In this document: piece after piece, positions 1 through 8,061 of the stretch
Position numbering within the stretch: the first letter of the stretch is position 1
How the letters are laid out: each line of letters starts with the position of its first letter
Source: Alphaproteobacteria bacterium
Lineage (GTDB): Bacteria > Pseudomonadota > Alphaproteobacteria > Sphingomonadales > Sphingomonadaceae
Assembly (NCBI GenBank): GCA_028293055.1
Contig: JAQGLD010000294.1
Coordinates: forward strand, 1 to 13,057
DNA length: 13,057 bases
Direction of reading: 5' to 3'
Notes under the pieces: model-generated
What the model saw: only the letters and a program-made list of their open reading frames with translations
What the model was told of the DNA's origin: nothing
Database searches by the model: none
Program-made: the position numbers and the translations under genes

Positions 1-40
1 ACGGCACGGCCCATAGGAGAAATGAAGATGAGAGACGCAT
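1..40 (-). CDS. 5' end of an exported-protein gene (partial, leaves the window)
   Basis: Only the first 13 codons are visible. They begin with ATG (40-38) and read MRLSSSFLLWAVP, which looks like the n-region and start of the h-region of a signal peptide. A strong Shine-Dalgarno sequence, GGAAGGAGG (minus strand, 55-47), lies six bases upstream of the start codon, and this is the main reason for calling a gene. It would be divergent from the pyrophosphatase gene. The visible codons are more A/T-rich than the rest of the window, but 13 codons are too few to draw a conclusion. Nothing can be said about function. Confidence 0.5.
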   Translation of the reverse strand, partial: MRLSSSFLLWAVP

Positions 41-63
41 GTTCGGCCTCCTTCCATGGCCCC

Positions 64-131
64 GCTTTTAGCAGGCCCGTGCGCCCGCTCGCCCGGCGCT
101 TTTAGCAGGCTGGCGCGCCCGCGCGCCCGGC
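64..131. repeat. two-copy 34-bp tandem repeat
   Basis: Two adjacent 34-bp units, at 64-97 and 98-131, match at 30 of 34 positions. Both begin with the same 13 bases, GCTTTTAGCAGGC, and both end in CGCCCGGC. The repeat lies in the roughly 230-bp gap between the divergent gene at the left edge and the pyrophosphatase gene. The T-run is conspicuous in otherwise GC-rich DNA. No third copy follows. Apart from this repeat I see nothing I can support between 41 and 268. Confidence 0.8.
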
Positions 132-268
132 GATGCGCCGACCCGAGCGCATTTTGGGCTTCTCCGCGCCCGCTTTAATCCCTAAGGGCGGCCCGACCGG
201 CCGAACCCGCGATGCGGAGGCCGGCCTCCTCCATCTTCAACGCGCGCCAAGGCAGGCTTTCTTCACCC

Positions 269-823
269 ATGAACATCGATCTAATCCCCGTCGGCGACAA
301 TCCGCCCGAGAGCCTCAACGTGATCATCGAAGTCCCGGTCGGCGGCGAACCGGTGAAATATGAATTCGACAAGAAATCGGGTGCGCTGTTCGTCGATAGA
401 ATCCTCCACACTCCGATGCGCTATCCGGCCAATTATGGCTTCGTGCCGCACACTTTGTCACCCGACGGTGACCCGCTCGATGCCCTGGTGGTCGCGCGCT
501 CGCCGTTCATGCCGGGATCGGTGGTCCGCGCCCGCCCGATCGCGGTGCTCTTCCTCGAGGACGAAGCCGGCGGCGACGAGAAGGTGATCATGGTTCCGGT
601 CGACACGACCTTTCCTTATTATACCGATGTCGACGAAGGCTCGCATCTGCCGCAGATCGTCCTCCAGCAGATCGAGCATTTCTTCACCCACTATAAGGAT
701 CTCGAGCCCGAGAAATGGGTGCGTGTCGGGCGTTGGGGCAGCGCCGACGACGCCCGGCGGATCATCGTCGAGGCGATCGAACGCGCGAGCCAGGCGAAGC
801 TTTCGCAGGATGCGGCGGCCTGA
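269..823 (+). CDS. ppa: inorganic pyrophosphatase, family I
   Basis: This soluble cytoplasmic enzyme hydrolyses pyrophosphate to two phosphates and so pulls biosynthetic reactions forward. The protein has 184 residues, close to the usual 175-180 of bacterial family I enzymes. The signature DGDPLDALV lies at residues 66-74, with metal-binding Asp 66, 68(or nearby) and 71. Other expected elements are K30 and E32, the DRIL segment (R44), RYPANYGFVP (51-60), VPVD (D112) and HYKDLEP (141-147). I chose the ATG at 269 because MNIDLIPVGD is the family's usual amino end; an in-frame ATG at 212 would add 19 residues that look unrelated. The Shine-Dalgarno is weak (AAGGCAGG, rather far upstream). The gene is followed by a hairpin and then by the M49 peptidase. 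Confidence 0.96.
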   Translation: MNIDLIPVGDNPPESLNVIIEVPVGGEPVKYEFDKKSGALFVDRILHTPMRYPANYGFVPHTLSPDGDPLDALVVARSPFMPGSVVRARPIAVLFLEDEAGGDEKVIMVPVDTTFPYYTDVDEGSHLPQIVLQQIEHFFTHYKDLEPEKWVRVGRWGSADDARRIIVEAIERASQAKLSQDAAA

Positions 824-836
824 CTGTTCCCTCTCC

Positions 837-863
837 GCCGGCCCGCCGCTAAGGCGGTCCGGC
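837..863 (+). terminator. hairpin between ppa and the M49 peptidase gene
   Basis: Arms GCCGG-c-CCGCC (837-847) and GGCGG-t-CCGGC (853-863) pair with one internal mismatch around the loop GCTAA. No T-run follows: the next bases are AGAGGAGACC, the ribosome binding site of the next gene. It may be a weak terminator, an attenuating or RNA-processing structure, or a structure affecting translation of the peptidase gene. Confidence 0.45.
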
Positions 864-876
864 AGAGGAGACCAGG

Positions 877-2541
<1,665 letters not shown>

Positions 2542-2581
2542 GCCGCCTTCGTCCGCCGAGGATACGCCAGCAGGAGAGACA

Positions 2582-3505
2582 ATGGATTATCAGGCGCTTC
2601 TCGATACGGTCCTGAGCGACGTCCAGGCCTATCGCGGCCAGGGCAAGGTGGCCGCCTACATTCCGACGCTCGCCCGCGCCGATCCGACGCGCTTCGGAAT
2701 CGCGCTGATGCTGCGCGACGGATCCGCCTACGCCGCCGGCGACGCCGACGCGACATTCTCGATCCAGAGCCTGTCCTATGTGTTCGCGCTGTCGCTTGTG
2801 CTGCGCCACGTGAAGTCGGCGCTGTGGAACCATGTCGGTCGCGAACCGGCGGGGTCGCCTGCCAATTCGATCATCCAGCTGGAGATGGAACTCGGCAAGC
2901 CGCGCAATCCGATGACCAGCGCAGGCGCGATCGTCGTCGCCGACCAATTGATCGGCAGGGGCAGCGCCGACGAGGCCGCCGATGAGCTGATCGCCTTCCT
3001 GCGCGAGCGCGGCGGCGATGACTCGATCGGGGTCGACGAGACCCTCGCCATGTCCGAATCGCAGGCCGGCGCGCTCAATCGCAGCCTGGCCTATTTCATC
3101 GCCGCCTTCGGCAATCTCACCAACAAGCCGGAAACCGCGCTCGCGCTCTATTTTCGTCAATGCTCGGTCGAGATGAGCTGCCGCCAGATCGCCCGTGCGG
3201 CGCTCTATCTAGCCTGCGACGGCACCGATCCGCTGAGCGGCGACGCGGTCACCACCGCGTCGCAGGCGCGCCGGATCAACGCGCTGATGCTGACCTCGGG
3301 CCATTACGACAATAGCGGCGACTTCGCCTTTCGCGTCGGCCTCCCGGGCAAGAGCTCGGCGAGCGGAGCGATCCTGGCGATCGTTCCAGGCACCGGAGCG
3401 GTCTGCGTCTGGTCGCCGGGGCTGAACGCCTCCGGCACGTCGCTGGCCGGAAGCATCGCGCTCGAGCGGCTGGCCGAGCGCGCCGGCTGGTCGATCTTCG
3501 TCTGA
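2582..3505 (+). CDS. glsA: GlsA-family glutaminase with altered catalytic motif
   Basis: By family this would deaminate glutamine to glutamate and ammonia in the cytoplasm. The 307 residues align end to end with E. coli YneH/GlsA2 (308). Recognisable segments are AAYIPTLA (24-31), EPAGSPANS (88-96), SESQAGALN (158-166), YFRQCSVEMSC (190-200), SGHYDNSG (239-246) and the carboxyl-terminal VWSPGLN. Substrate-binding residues Y26, N95, E159, N166, Y190 and Y242 are retained. However, the catalytic S-x-x-K motif reads SLSY (S63, Y66), so the lysine is replaced by tyrosine. NAGA has become SAGA (S113), and the glycine-rich KSGVGGG loop has become KSSASGA (257-263). Family membership is certain; glutaminase activity is doubtful. 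The start has a Shine-Dalgarno (GGAGAGACA) directly upstream. Confidence 0.9.
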   Translation: MDYQALLDTVLSDVQAYRGQGKVAAYIPTLARADPTRFGIALMLRDGSAYAAGDADATFSIQSLSYVFALSLVLRHVKSALWNHVGREPAGSPANSIIQLEMELGKPRNPMTSAGAIVVADQLIGRGSADEAADELIAFLRERGGDDSIGVDETLAMSESQAGALNRSLAYFIAAFGNLTNKPETALALYFRQCSVEMSCRQIARAALYLACDGTDPLSGDAVTTASQARRINALMLTSGHYDNSGDFAFRVGLPGKSSASGAILAIVPGTGAVCVWSPGLNASGTSLAGSIALERLAERAGWSIFV

Positions 3506-3530
3506 CCGACCCCAAGCGGTCCTAATCGGC

Positions 3531-3560
3531 TTGACGCAAGGGCGGGCGCCAAGCCAGTAG
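3531..3560 (+). promoter_or_regulatory. possible promoter of guanylate kinase gene
   Basis: A good -35-like hexamer, TTGACG (3531-3536), is followed 18 bases later by CAGTAG (3555-3560), a weak -10-like element. Transcription from it would begin at or within a base or two of the gmk ATG at 3566. The -10 match is poor, so this is tentative. Confidence 0.3.
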
Positions 3561-3565
3561 CACGC

Positions 3566-4198
3566 ATGGAAATCACCAGTGCCTTCAAGCGGCGGGGGCT
3601 GCTCTTCGTCCTCTCCAGCCCGAGCGGGGCAGGCAAATCCACCATCGCCCGCCTGCTGCTTACAGGCGACGACGGAATCGCTCTGTCGGTTTCGGCGACG
3701 ACCCGGCCGATCCGGCCGAACGAGCTGGACGGGCGAGACTATCATTTCGTCGACGACGAGCGGTTCAGCGCGATGGTCGCGGCCGGTGACTTCCTCGAAT
3801 GGGCCTATGTCTTCGGCCATCGCTACGGGACCCTGAAGAGCGAGGTTATCAAGACGATCGAGGGCGGCCGCGACGTGCTGCTCGACATCGACTGGCAGGG
3901 AACCCAGCAATTGAAGCAGGTCGATCCGGACATCGTCCGGGTCTTCATCCTGCCGCCTTCGATGGAGGAGCTCGAGCGCCGCCTGCGCAGCCGCGGCACC
4001 GACAGCGACGAGGTGATCGACGCCCGCATGAAGCGCGCCGCCGCGGAGATCAGCCACTGGGCGGAATATGATTATGTGCTGATCAACAACAATGCCGAGA
4101 AGTGCCGCGAGCTCGTCCACAACATCCTCAAGGCGGAGCGGCTCAAGGCCGGCAGGCGGGTCTTCCTCCACGATTTCGTGCGCCAGCTGATCGGCTGA
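3566..4198 (+). CDS. gmk: guanylate kinase
   Basis: This essential cytoplasmic enzyme phosphorylates GMP (and dGMP) to GDP using ATP. The protein has 210 residues, normal for the bacterial family. The P-loop SSPSGAGKST is at 17-26, followed by the GMP-binding region SATTRPIRPNELDGRDYHF, then the segment GDFLEWAYVFGHRYGT and DIDWQGTQQ with the conserved Asp-Trp-Gln-Gly. The lid region RLRSRGTD and a final VHNILKAERL complete the match. The ATG at 3566 puts the P-loop at the usual distance from the amino end. No Shine-Dalgarno precedes it (AGTAGCACGC), which fits translation of a leaderless or near-leaderless mRNA from the promoter-like sequence just upstream. Confidence 0.97.
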   Translation: MEITSAFKRRGLLFVLSSPSGAGKSTIARLLLTGDDGIALSVSATTRPIRPNELDGRDYHFVDDERFSAMVAAGDFLEWAYVFGHRYGTLKSEVIKTIEGGRDVLLDIDWQGTQQLKQVDPDIVRVFILPPSMEELERRLRSRGTDSDEVIDARMKRAAAEISHWAEYDYVLINNNAEKCRELVHNILKAERLKAGRRVFLHDFVRQLIG

Positions 4199-4253
4199 TT
4201 TCCTCGCTCCTCGGTTTGGCGTAGGATCGGTGCTCAAATAAAGGGGAGGACTT

Positions 4254-4877
4254 ATGGTTCGCACAGTGATCGGCGGGCTCGTCGGCGGCCTCATACTCTT
4301 TGTCATGGGCTACATCTTCTGGGCGACTCCGCTCGGCGACCTCGCCTACACCCATGCCGGCGACCCCCAGAATGCGGCGATCCAGCAATCGCTCGCCGCC
4401 AATCTCACCCAGAGCGGGACCGGCACCTACATCGTCCCCGCCCACCAGAGCGCGGAGGGCGCGGTGCTCTATGCCAAGGGGCCGATCGCGACGATCTTCT
4501 TCAACACCGCGGGTTTCTCTCCCGACGACATGTCGATGATCCTGCCCGGCTTCATCATGGCCCTGGTCGCCGGCATGCTCTTCGCCTTCGGATTGGCGGC
4601 CGCCGGCGCCGGCCGCACCTTCGCTGAGACCGCACGAATCGTCATCCTGGTCTCGCTCGCCTACACCTTCTGGGAATTTCTCGCCTCGCCGGTCTTCAAC
4701 CATTTCGGCTGGGGATATTGGATCTATGGCTTCATCGCAGAGTCGATCGCCTGGATCGTCACCGGCTTGTCGATCGCCTGGTTCCTGCCACGCGCGCGGG
4801 TGGCGACTCCGGCGATAGTCGAACCGGTGGCGGCCGAGGTAGATCCGCCCCGGTACGGGGAAGGCGAGCACGCGTAG
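4254..4877 (+). CDS. uncharacterised four-helix membrane protein
   Basis: I do not recognise the family. The 207-residue protein has hydrophobic segments at about 5-24, 95-118, 126-147 and 155-178, so four membrane helices are likely. A polar stretch of about 70 residues (25-94) between the first two should form one extramembrane domain. The carboxyl tail from about 180 is charged and proline-rich. The third and fourth helices are rich in aromatic residues (TFWEF, FGWGYWIYGF). No catalytic motif is evident. A strong Shine-Dalgarno, GGGGAGGAC, sits upstream of the ATG. It follows gmk after 55 bases and converges on the ATP12 gene. Confidence 0.8.
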   Translation: MVRTVIGGLVGGLILFVMGYIFWATPLGDLAYTHAGDPQNAAIQQSLAANLTQSGTGTYIVPAHQSAEGAVLYAKGPIATIFFNTAGFSPDDMSMILPGFIMALVAGMLFAFGLAAAGAGRTFAETARIVILVSLAYTFWEFLASPVFNHFGWGYWIYGFIAESIAWIVTGLSIAWFLPRARVATPAIVEPVAAEVDPPRYGEGEHA

Positions 4878-4944
4878 CGGGATGGAGGGGTTGGCGCGCG
4901 GTTCGCGGTCCGTGCCAGCCGCCTACACCAGCATGCGGCGGATC

Positions 4945-4963
4945 CCCTCCCCAGGGGGGAGGG
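4945..4963. terminator. hairpin between convergent genes
   Basis: CCCTCCCC (4945-4952) and GGGGAGGG (4956-4963) form an 8-bp all-but-one G:C stem with a 3-base loop, between the convergent membrane-protein and ATP12 genes. There is no T-run on either side, so it may act as a bidirectional transcription barrier or RNA 3'-end stabiliser rather than a classical intrinsic terminator. Confidence 0.5.
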
Positions 4964-4968
4964 TTCAG

Positions 4969-5658
4969 TCAGAGCAGGGTCAGGAACCTGTATCCAGCCT
5001 CGAACTCGCCGCGGCGGCCTTCGAGCGCGGCGAGAGCGAGGGGGTCGAGGCCCCATTGCTCGGCCTGCCAGGCCTCGTCGAGCATCGCAGCCGCCCAGGC
5101 GGAATCGAGACCGATCTCGCCCTCGGCGAGCGCGAGGCCGACGAGCAGGGATCCGCTGATCGTGACTAAAGGGGCGAGGCCCGCCAGCCGGAACGGATCG
5201 CGATCGGAGACCGCCCGCGCCAGCCGGGCAACGGTCGCGCCGGGCTGGTGGCGGTGCATCACCCCCCTTACGATCTCGAAATCGACATCGAAGCGCCGGC
5301 GTGCCCAATCCAGCAACGGATCCCAGTTCTCCTCCTGCCGCCGCACCAGGGAGGCCGGGCCCTCGCTCCGATAGCAGAGCATGTCGCTTTCCCCGAAGGC
5401 GGCGAGGCTGCGCGCGAACGACGCGGGATCGGTCGCGACATGGTCGATCGCTGCATTGGCAAGCCCGGTCAGCGGCATCGAGCGCGGGTCGATCTCCTCG
5501 CCCTGCGCATTCCATTCTTGCGCGATCGCTTCGGCCAGCTCCTCGGTCGGCACGCGCAACGGCTCGCGGACCGGAGTCTTGATCGGGCGGCCGTCGAGCC
5601 GGATCGCAATCCCGCCCTCTTCGACCGCAGTCTCGGCCTTGCTGTAGAAGCGCTTCAT
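4969..5658 (-). CDS. ATP12-family F1-ATPase assembly chaperone
   Basis: ATP12 proteins bind the F1 alpha subunit and help assemble the catalytic head of ATP synthase; the family is found in mitochondria and alphaproteobacteria. The 229-residue protein shows the amino-terminal pattern of the family: KRFYSKAE (2-9), LDGRPIKTP, LAEAIAQEW followed by a Gln three residues later, and RSMPLTGLANAAID. The later ESDMLCYR and the EENWDPLLDWARRRFDVD segment also match. The start at 5658 overlaps the stop of the upstream 75-residue gene as ATGA, indicating translational coupling. It is the last gene of the crcB operon and ends in front of a hairpin shared with a convergent gene. Longer in-frame extensions upstream lie inside other genes and are not used. 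Confidence 0.93.
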   Translation of the reverse strand: MKRFYSKAETAVEEGGIAIRLDGRPIKTPVREPLRVPTEELAEAIAQEWNAQGEEIDPRSMPLTGLANAAIDHVATDPASFARSLAAFGESDMLCYRSEGPASLVRRQEENWDPLLDWARRRFDVDFEIVRGVMHRHQPGATVARLARAVSDRDPFRLAGLAPLVTISGSLLVGLALAEGEIGLDSAWAAAMLDEAWQAEQWGLDPLALAALEGRRGEFEAGYRFLTLL

Positions 5659-5882
5659 CGTCCGTCGCGCCGCTTCCACCTTTTGGCCAGCCAGATCGGA
5701 CCGCCGAAGCTGGTGATCAGCCCGAGGATCGCGACCGGAAAGCCGATGAGGCTTCCGCCGGGCGTGAAGATGTCGGTCTGCCAGACGATCAGGCCGAGCA
5801 GGACGACGAGGGTGCCGCCGATGCGGGTCATGTTGATCTGTATGAAACGGTCGCGCCAGAGGCTGTCGTCGGGTGGGTTCAT
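5655..5882 (-). CDS. small two-helix membrane protein (75 residues)
   Basis: An unrecognised small protein. A polar amino end (about 20 residues) is followed by a hydrophobic segment (about 21-38), a short turn with PGGS (41-44), a second hydrophobic segment (about 45-66) and a strongly basic tail, AKRWKRRDGR. By the positive-inside rule the tail should face the cytoplasm, and two helices then put both ends there. The ATG at 5882 overlaps the stop of the upstream FMN-protein gene (ATGA), and its own stop overlaps the ATP12 start the same way. These two overlaps and the coherent membrane-protein composition support a real gene. Its position directly before an ATP synthase assembly factor is suggestive, but no function can be assigned. 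Confidence 0.82.
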   Translation of the reverse strand: MNPPDDSLWRDRFIQINMTRIGGTLVVLLGLIVWQTDIFTPGGSLIGFPVAILGLITSFGGPIWLAKRWKRRDGR

Positions 5883-6487
5883 TCGAAGCTTCCTTCCGGC
5901 CGCATCGCAGCGGCCATCTCCGTTTCGCCGCGTGTCGCCAGTGCATCGGCGAGGCGATGGCGAACCGCATCGGGCTTGTCCTGGTCGAGCTTGGCGGTAC
6001 CGCGCCAGTCCGTGACCAGCATCTCGAAACCCGCGATCGCCTTCGTCAATGCCTCGAAACGGCCAACGGCCATCTTGTTCCGATTCCACGCGGGCTTTGG
6101 CGCCAGTCGCGCTTCCTGCGCGTCGGAGAGCGAGTCGAGCAGGCCGATGAGCCCGGCTTCGTCGAGCGCGCGCACCGGTCCCTCGAGCTCGACCGCGACA
6201 TAATTCCAGGTCGGCACCCGATCCTCCATCCCGTAATCGTCCGGGCTGAGATAGGCATGGGGGCCGTTCGCGACAAACAAGGCGGTGGCACCGGCGGCGA
6301 GTGCAGGGTGGATGGCATTGCCGCGCGAGATGTGGAAGCGCAGCCGGTCCCCGTCGAGCATCACTGGGACATGGACAGCGCGGGGACCCTGCGAAGTCGC
6401 CGCGAACAGGGTTCCGAAGCCGAGGCCGCGCACCAGGGCGGCGATCGAGTCCCGATCCGAAAGCTGGAACCTGCGATTGGGATGCAT
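5879..6487 (-). CDS. PaiB-like FMN-binding split-barrel protein
   Basis: This 202-residue protein matches the family often named FMN-binding negative transcriptional regulator, after Bacillus PaiB. Visible features are the amino-terminal region HPNRRFQLSD, FGTLFA followed by HVPVMLD, RFHISRGN, ALFVANGPHAYLSP, VPTWNYVAVELEG (91-103) and the carboxyl-terminal MLVTDWRGTAKLDQDKP, where KLxQ is a family hallmark. Members have a flavin-reductase-like barrel and bind FMN. Despite the family name I see no DNA-binding domain, so an oxidoreductase or flavin-binding role is equally possible. The ATG at 6487 shares a base with the stop of the upstream pseudouridine synthase gene (TGATG). The stop overlaps the next gene's ATG by four bases. 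Confidence 0.88.
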   Translation of the reverse strand: MHPNRRFQLSDRDSIAALVRGLGFGTLFAATSQGPRAVHVPVMLDGDRLRFHISRGNAIHPALAAGATALFVANGPHAYLSPDDYGMEDRVPTWNYVAVELEGPVRALDEAGLIGLLDSLSDAQEARLAPKPAWNRNKMAVGRFEALTKAIAGFEMLVTDWRGTAKLDQDKPDAVRHRLADALATRGETEMAAAMRPEGSFE

Positions 6488-7575
6488 CAGCTGCGTCCCC
6501 GGCCGCGCCTCTCGCCCTTGCGGCTCTGGCGCCGCTCCTTGGCGGCGGCGCTCGCCGCCTTGCGCTTGCCTTCCACAGTCTCGGAATATTTGACCTCGTC
6601 GAGCGGAAGGTCGCCGGATTCGAGGTCGAAGCCCAGATTGGCCAGGCTCTCGGCGAAATGGGTCGGCAGCTCGGCGGTGACGTCGATCCGCTCGCCGTCC
6701 GGATGACCGACCCGGAGGCGGCGCGCGTGGAGATGGAGCTTGCGGCTGATCGCTCCGGTCAGGAAGGCGTCGGGCCCGCCATATTTGCCGTCTCCCAGGA
6801 TCGGGTGGCCGATCGCGGCCATATGGACTCGGAGCTGGTGGGTGCGGCCGGTCATCGGCTGCAGCTCGACCCATGCGGTGCGGTCGCCGGCGCGGTCGAT
6901 CACCCGGTATCGGGTGCGCGATTCGAGCCCTTCCTCCTCGTCGACATGCATCTTCTCGCCGCCGGTCCCTGGCTGCTTGGCGAGCGGCAGATCGATATAG
7001 CCGTCGCGCACCTCGGGCACACCCACGACCAGGGCCCAATAAACCTTGCGCGCGGTGCGGCTCGAAAACACCTTGGAGAAGAAGGCGGCCGAGCGCGCGG
7101 TGCGGGCGAGGAGGAGGACTCCGGACGTATCCTTGTCGAGCCGGTGGACCAGCTTGGGCCGGTTGCCTGCCTCGTCGGCGAGCCCGTCGAGCAGGCCGTC
7201 GAGATGGGTGCGGGTCTTGGTCCCGCCCTGCGTGGCGAGGCCGGGTGGCTTGTTGACGACGATCGCCTGGGAGTCGCGGTGGATGACGATCTCGTTGACG
7301 AAGGCGATCTCGTCATCGCTGAGCTTCGGCCGCTCGGGCTTGGCGCGGGCCGGCGCAGCGGCAGGCTCGGCAGGGGGGACCCGGATGGTCTGGCCCGCCT
7401 CGATGCGGTCGCCCGGGGTGGCGCGCTTGCCGTCGACGCGCAGCTGGCCGGTACGCGCCCAGCGCGACACCAGGTTGAAATTGGCGTCGGGGAGATGGCG
7501 CTTGAACCAGCGGTCGAGGCGGATTCCGTCGTCGTCGGCTCCGACGACGAACTGGCGGACCTGGGCGTCGCTCAT
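6487..7575 (-). CDS. RluA-family 23S rRNA pseudouridine synthase (RluC-like)
   Basis: The enzyme isomerises uridines in RNA to pseudouridine. The 362-residue protein has an amino-terminal S4 RNA-binding domain (about 18-66: GIRLDRWF, SRWARTGQLRVDGKR), a linker rich in Ala/Pro, and then the catalytic domain. The RluA motif HRLDKDTSG is at 144-152 with catalytic Asp147; VVNKPPGLATQGG, SRTRYR, MTGRTHQLRVHMAAIGHPILGD and KLHLHA are further hallmarks. S4 domain plus this order suggests RluC (positions 955/2504/2580 in E. coli), but RluD cannot be excluded. A basic tail of about 26 residues (from KRKAAS) extends the usual end and probably binds rRNA. The ATG at 7575 overlaps the crcB stop as ATGA; an upstream in-frame ATG lies inside crcB. 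Confidence 0.93.
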   Translation of the reverse strand: MSDAQVRQFVVGADDDGIRLDRWFKRHLPDANFNLVSRWARTGQLRVDGKRATPGDRIEAGQTIRVPPAEPAAAPARAKPERPKLSDDEIAFVNEIVIHRDSQAIVVNKPPGLATQGGTKTRTHLDGLLDGLADEAGNRPKLVHRLDKDTSGVLLLARTARSAAFFSKVFSSRTARKVYWALVVGVPEVRDGYIDLPLAKQPGTGGEKMHVDEEEGLESRTRYRVIDRAGDRTAWVELQPMTGRTHQLRVHMAAIGHPILGDGKYGGPDAFLTGAISRKLHLHARRLRVGHPDGERIDVTAELPTHFAESLANLGFDLESGDLPLDEVKYSETVEGKRKAASAAAKERRQSRKGERRGRGRS

Positions 7576-7952
7576 GCCGCCACCGCGCGCATCAGCCACC
7601 AGCCCACGGCGAGCAAAGCGAGCGCTCCGACCGCCGAGATCAAGGCATAAGCGAAAGCCGTTCCGGCCTCACCGCGCTGGAGCATCAGGAACAGATCGAG
7701 GCTGAAGGCCGAGAAGGTGGTGAAGCCGCCGAGCACGCCGACTCCGAGCAGCAGCCAGAGCGGCCGGTCGACCCACTCGCGCCCGGCAAAGCCGCCGGCG
7801 AGCATACCCATGCACAGGCCGCCGAGCAGGTTCACGCCGAGCGTTCCCCAGGGCAGGCCGGGGCCGATCTGGCGAATCACCAGCCGCCCGAACTCGTAAC
7901 GGGCCCCGGCGCCGATCGCACCGCCGAGCAGGACATAGAGGAGGTTGGGCAT
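7572..7952 (-). CDS. crcB: CrcB/Fluc fluoride ion channel
   Basis: Fluc proteins form antiparallel dimeric channels in the inner membrane that let fluoride leave the cell. The 126-residue protein is of normal length with four hydrophobic segments. Hallmarks are GGAIGAGARYEFGR (10-23), WGTLGVNLLGG (35-45, with the conserved Asn41) and GGFTTFSAFSLD (75-86) carrying the phenylalanines that line the pore and the Na+-site region. It is a single gene, so it would form homodimers. It is the first gene of a five-gene overlapping operon. The ATG at 7952 has no clear Shine-Dalgarno, and I could not find the conserved elements of the fluoride riboswitch in the 109 bases upstream, so control by fluoride is not evident. 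Confidence 0.95.
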   Translation of the reverse strand: MPNLLYVLLGGAIGAGARYEFGRLVIRQIGPGLPWGTLGVNLLGGLCMGMLAGGFAGREWVDRPLWLLLGVGVLGGFTTFSAFSLDLFLMLQRGEAGTAFAYALISAVGALALLAVGWWLMRAVAA

Positions 7953-8018
7953 CGCGGCGATGTAGCGGGGGAAGTCCGGGTTCGCCAGTGCTCACCATTC
8001 GGGAAGCTCGGCGGGGTT

Positions 8019-8049
8019 CTTCGATACGGGCCGAGTCGGCGTATCGAAG
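8019..8049. repeat. 10-bp perfect inverted repeat (repeat-like palindrome or terminator)
   Basis: CTTCGATACG (8019-8028) and CGTATCGAAG (8040-8049) are perfect inverted copies separated by 11 bases, which themselves contain a short inverted CCGA...TCGG. The structure lies between the end of the lipoprotein gene (8062) and the start of crcB (7952), both on the minus strand. No T-run follows in that direction. The sequence resembles interspersed intergenic palindromes carrying TTCGATAC that I recall from sphingomonad genomes, which cannot be checked here. It may also serve as terminator of the lipoprotein transcript. Confidence 0.7.
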
Positions 8050-8061
8050 GACCGACTGAAC

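Noticed and set aside
22..105. A 27-codon plus-strand frame starting ATG after AGGAGAA, reading into the tandem repeat.
   Set aside because: It overlaps the better-supported minus-strand gene start at 40 and is encoded mostly by repeat sequence, with no recognisable composition.
3209..4306. Minus-strand open frame of 365 codons across the glutaminase end and gmk.
   Set aside because: Antisense shadow of two well-identified genes, with low-complexity composition and no start signal.
7953..8061. Fluoride riboswitch upstream of crcB.
   Set aside because: I looked for the conserved GGNGATGG-type start and the pseudoknot elements on the minus strand and did not find them; only the inverted repeat is present.
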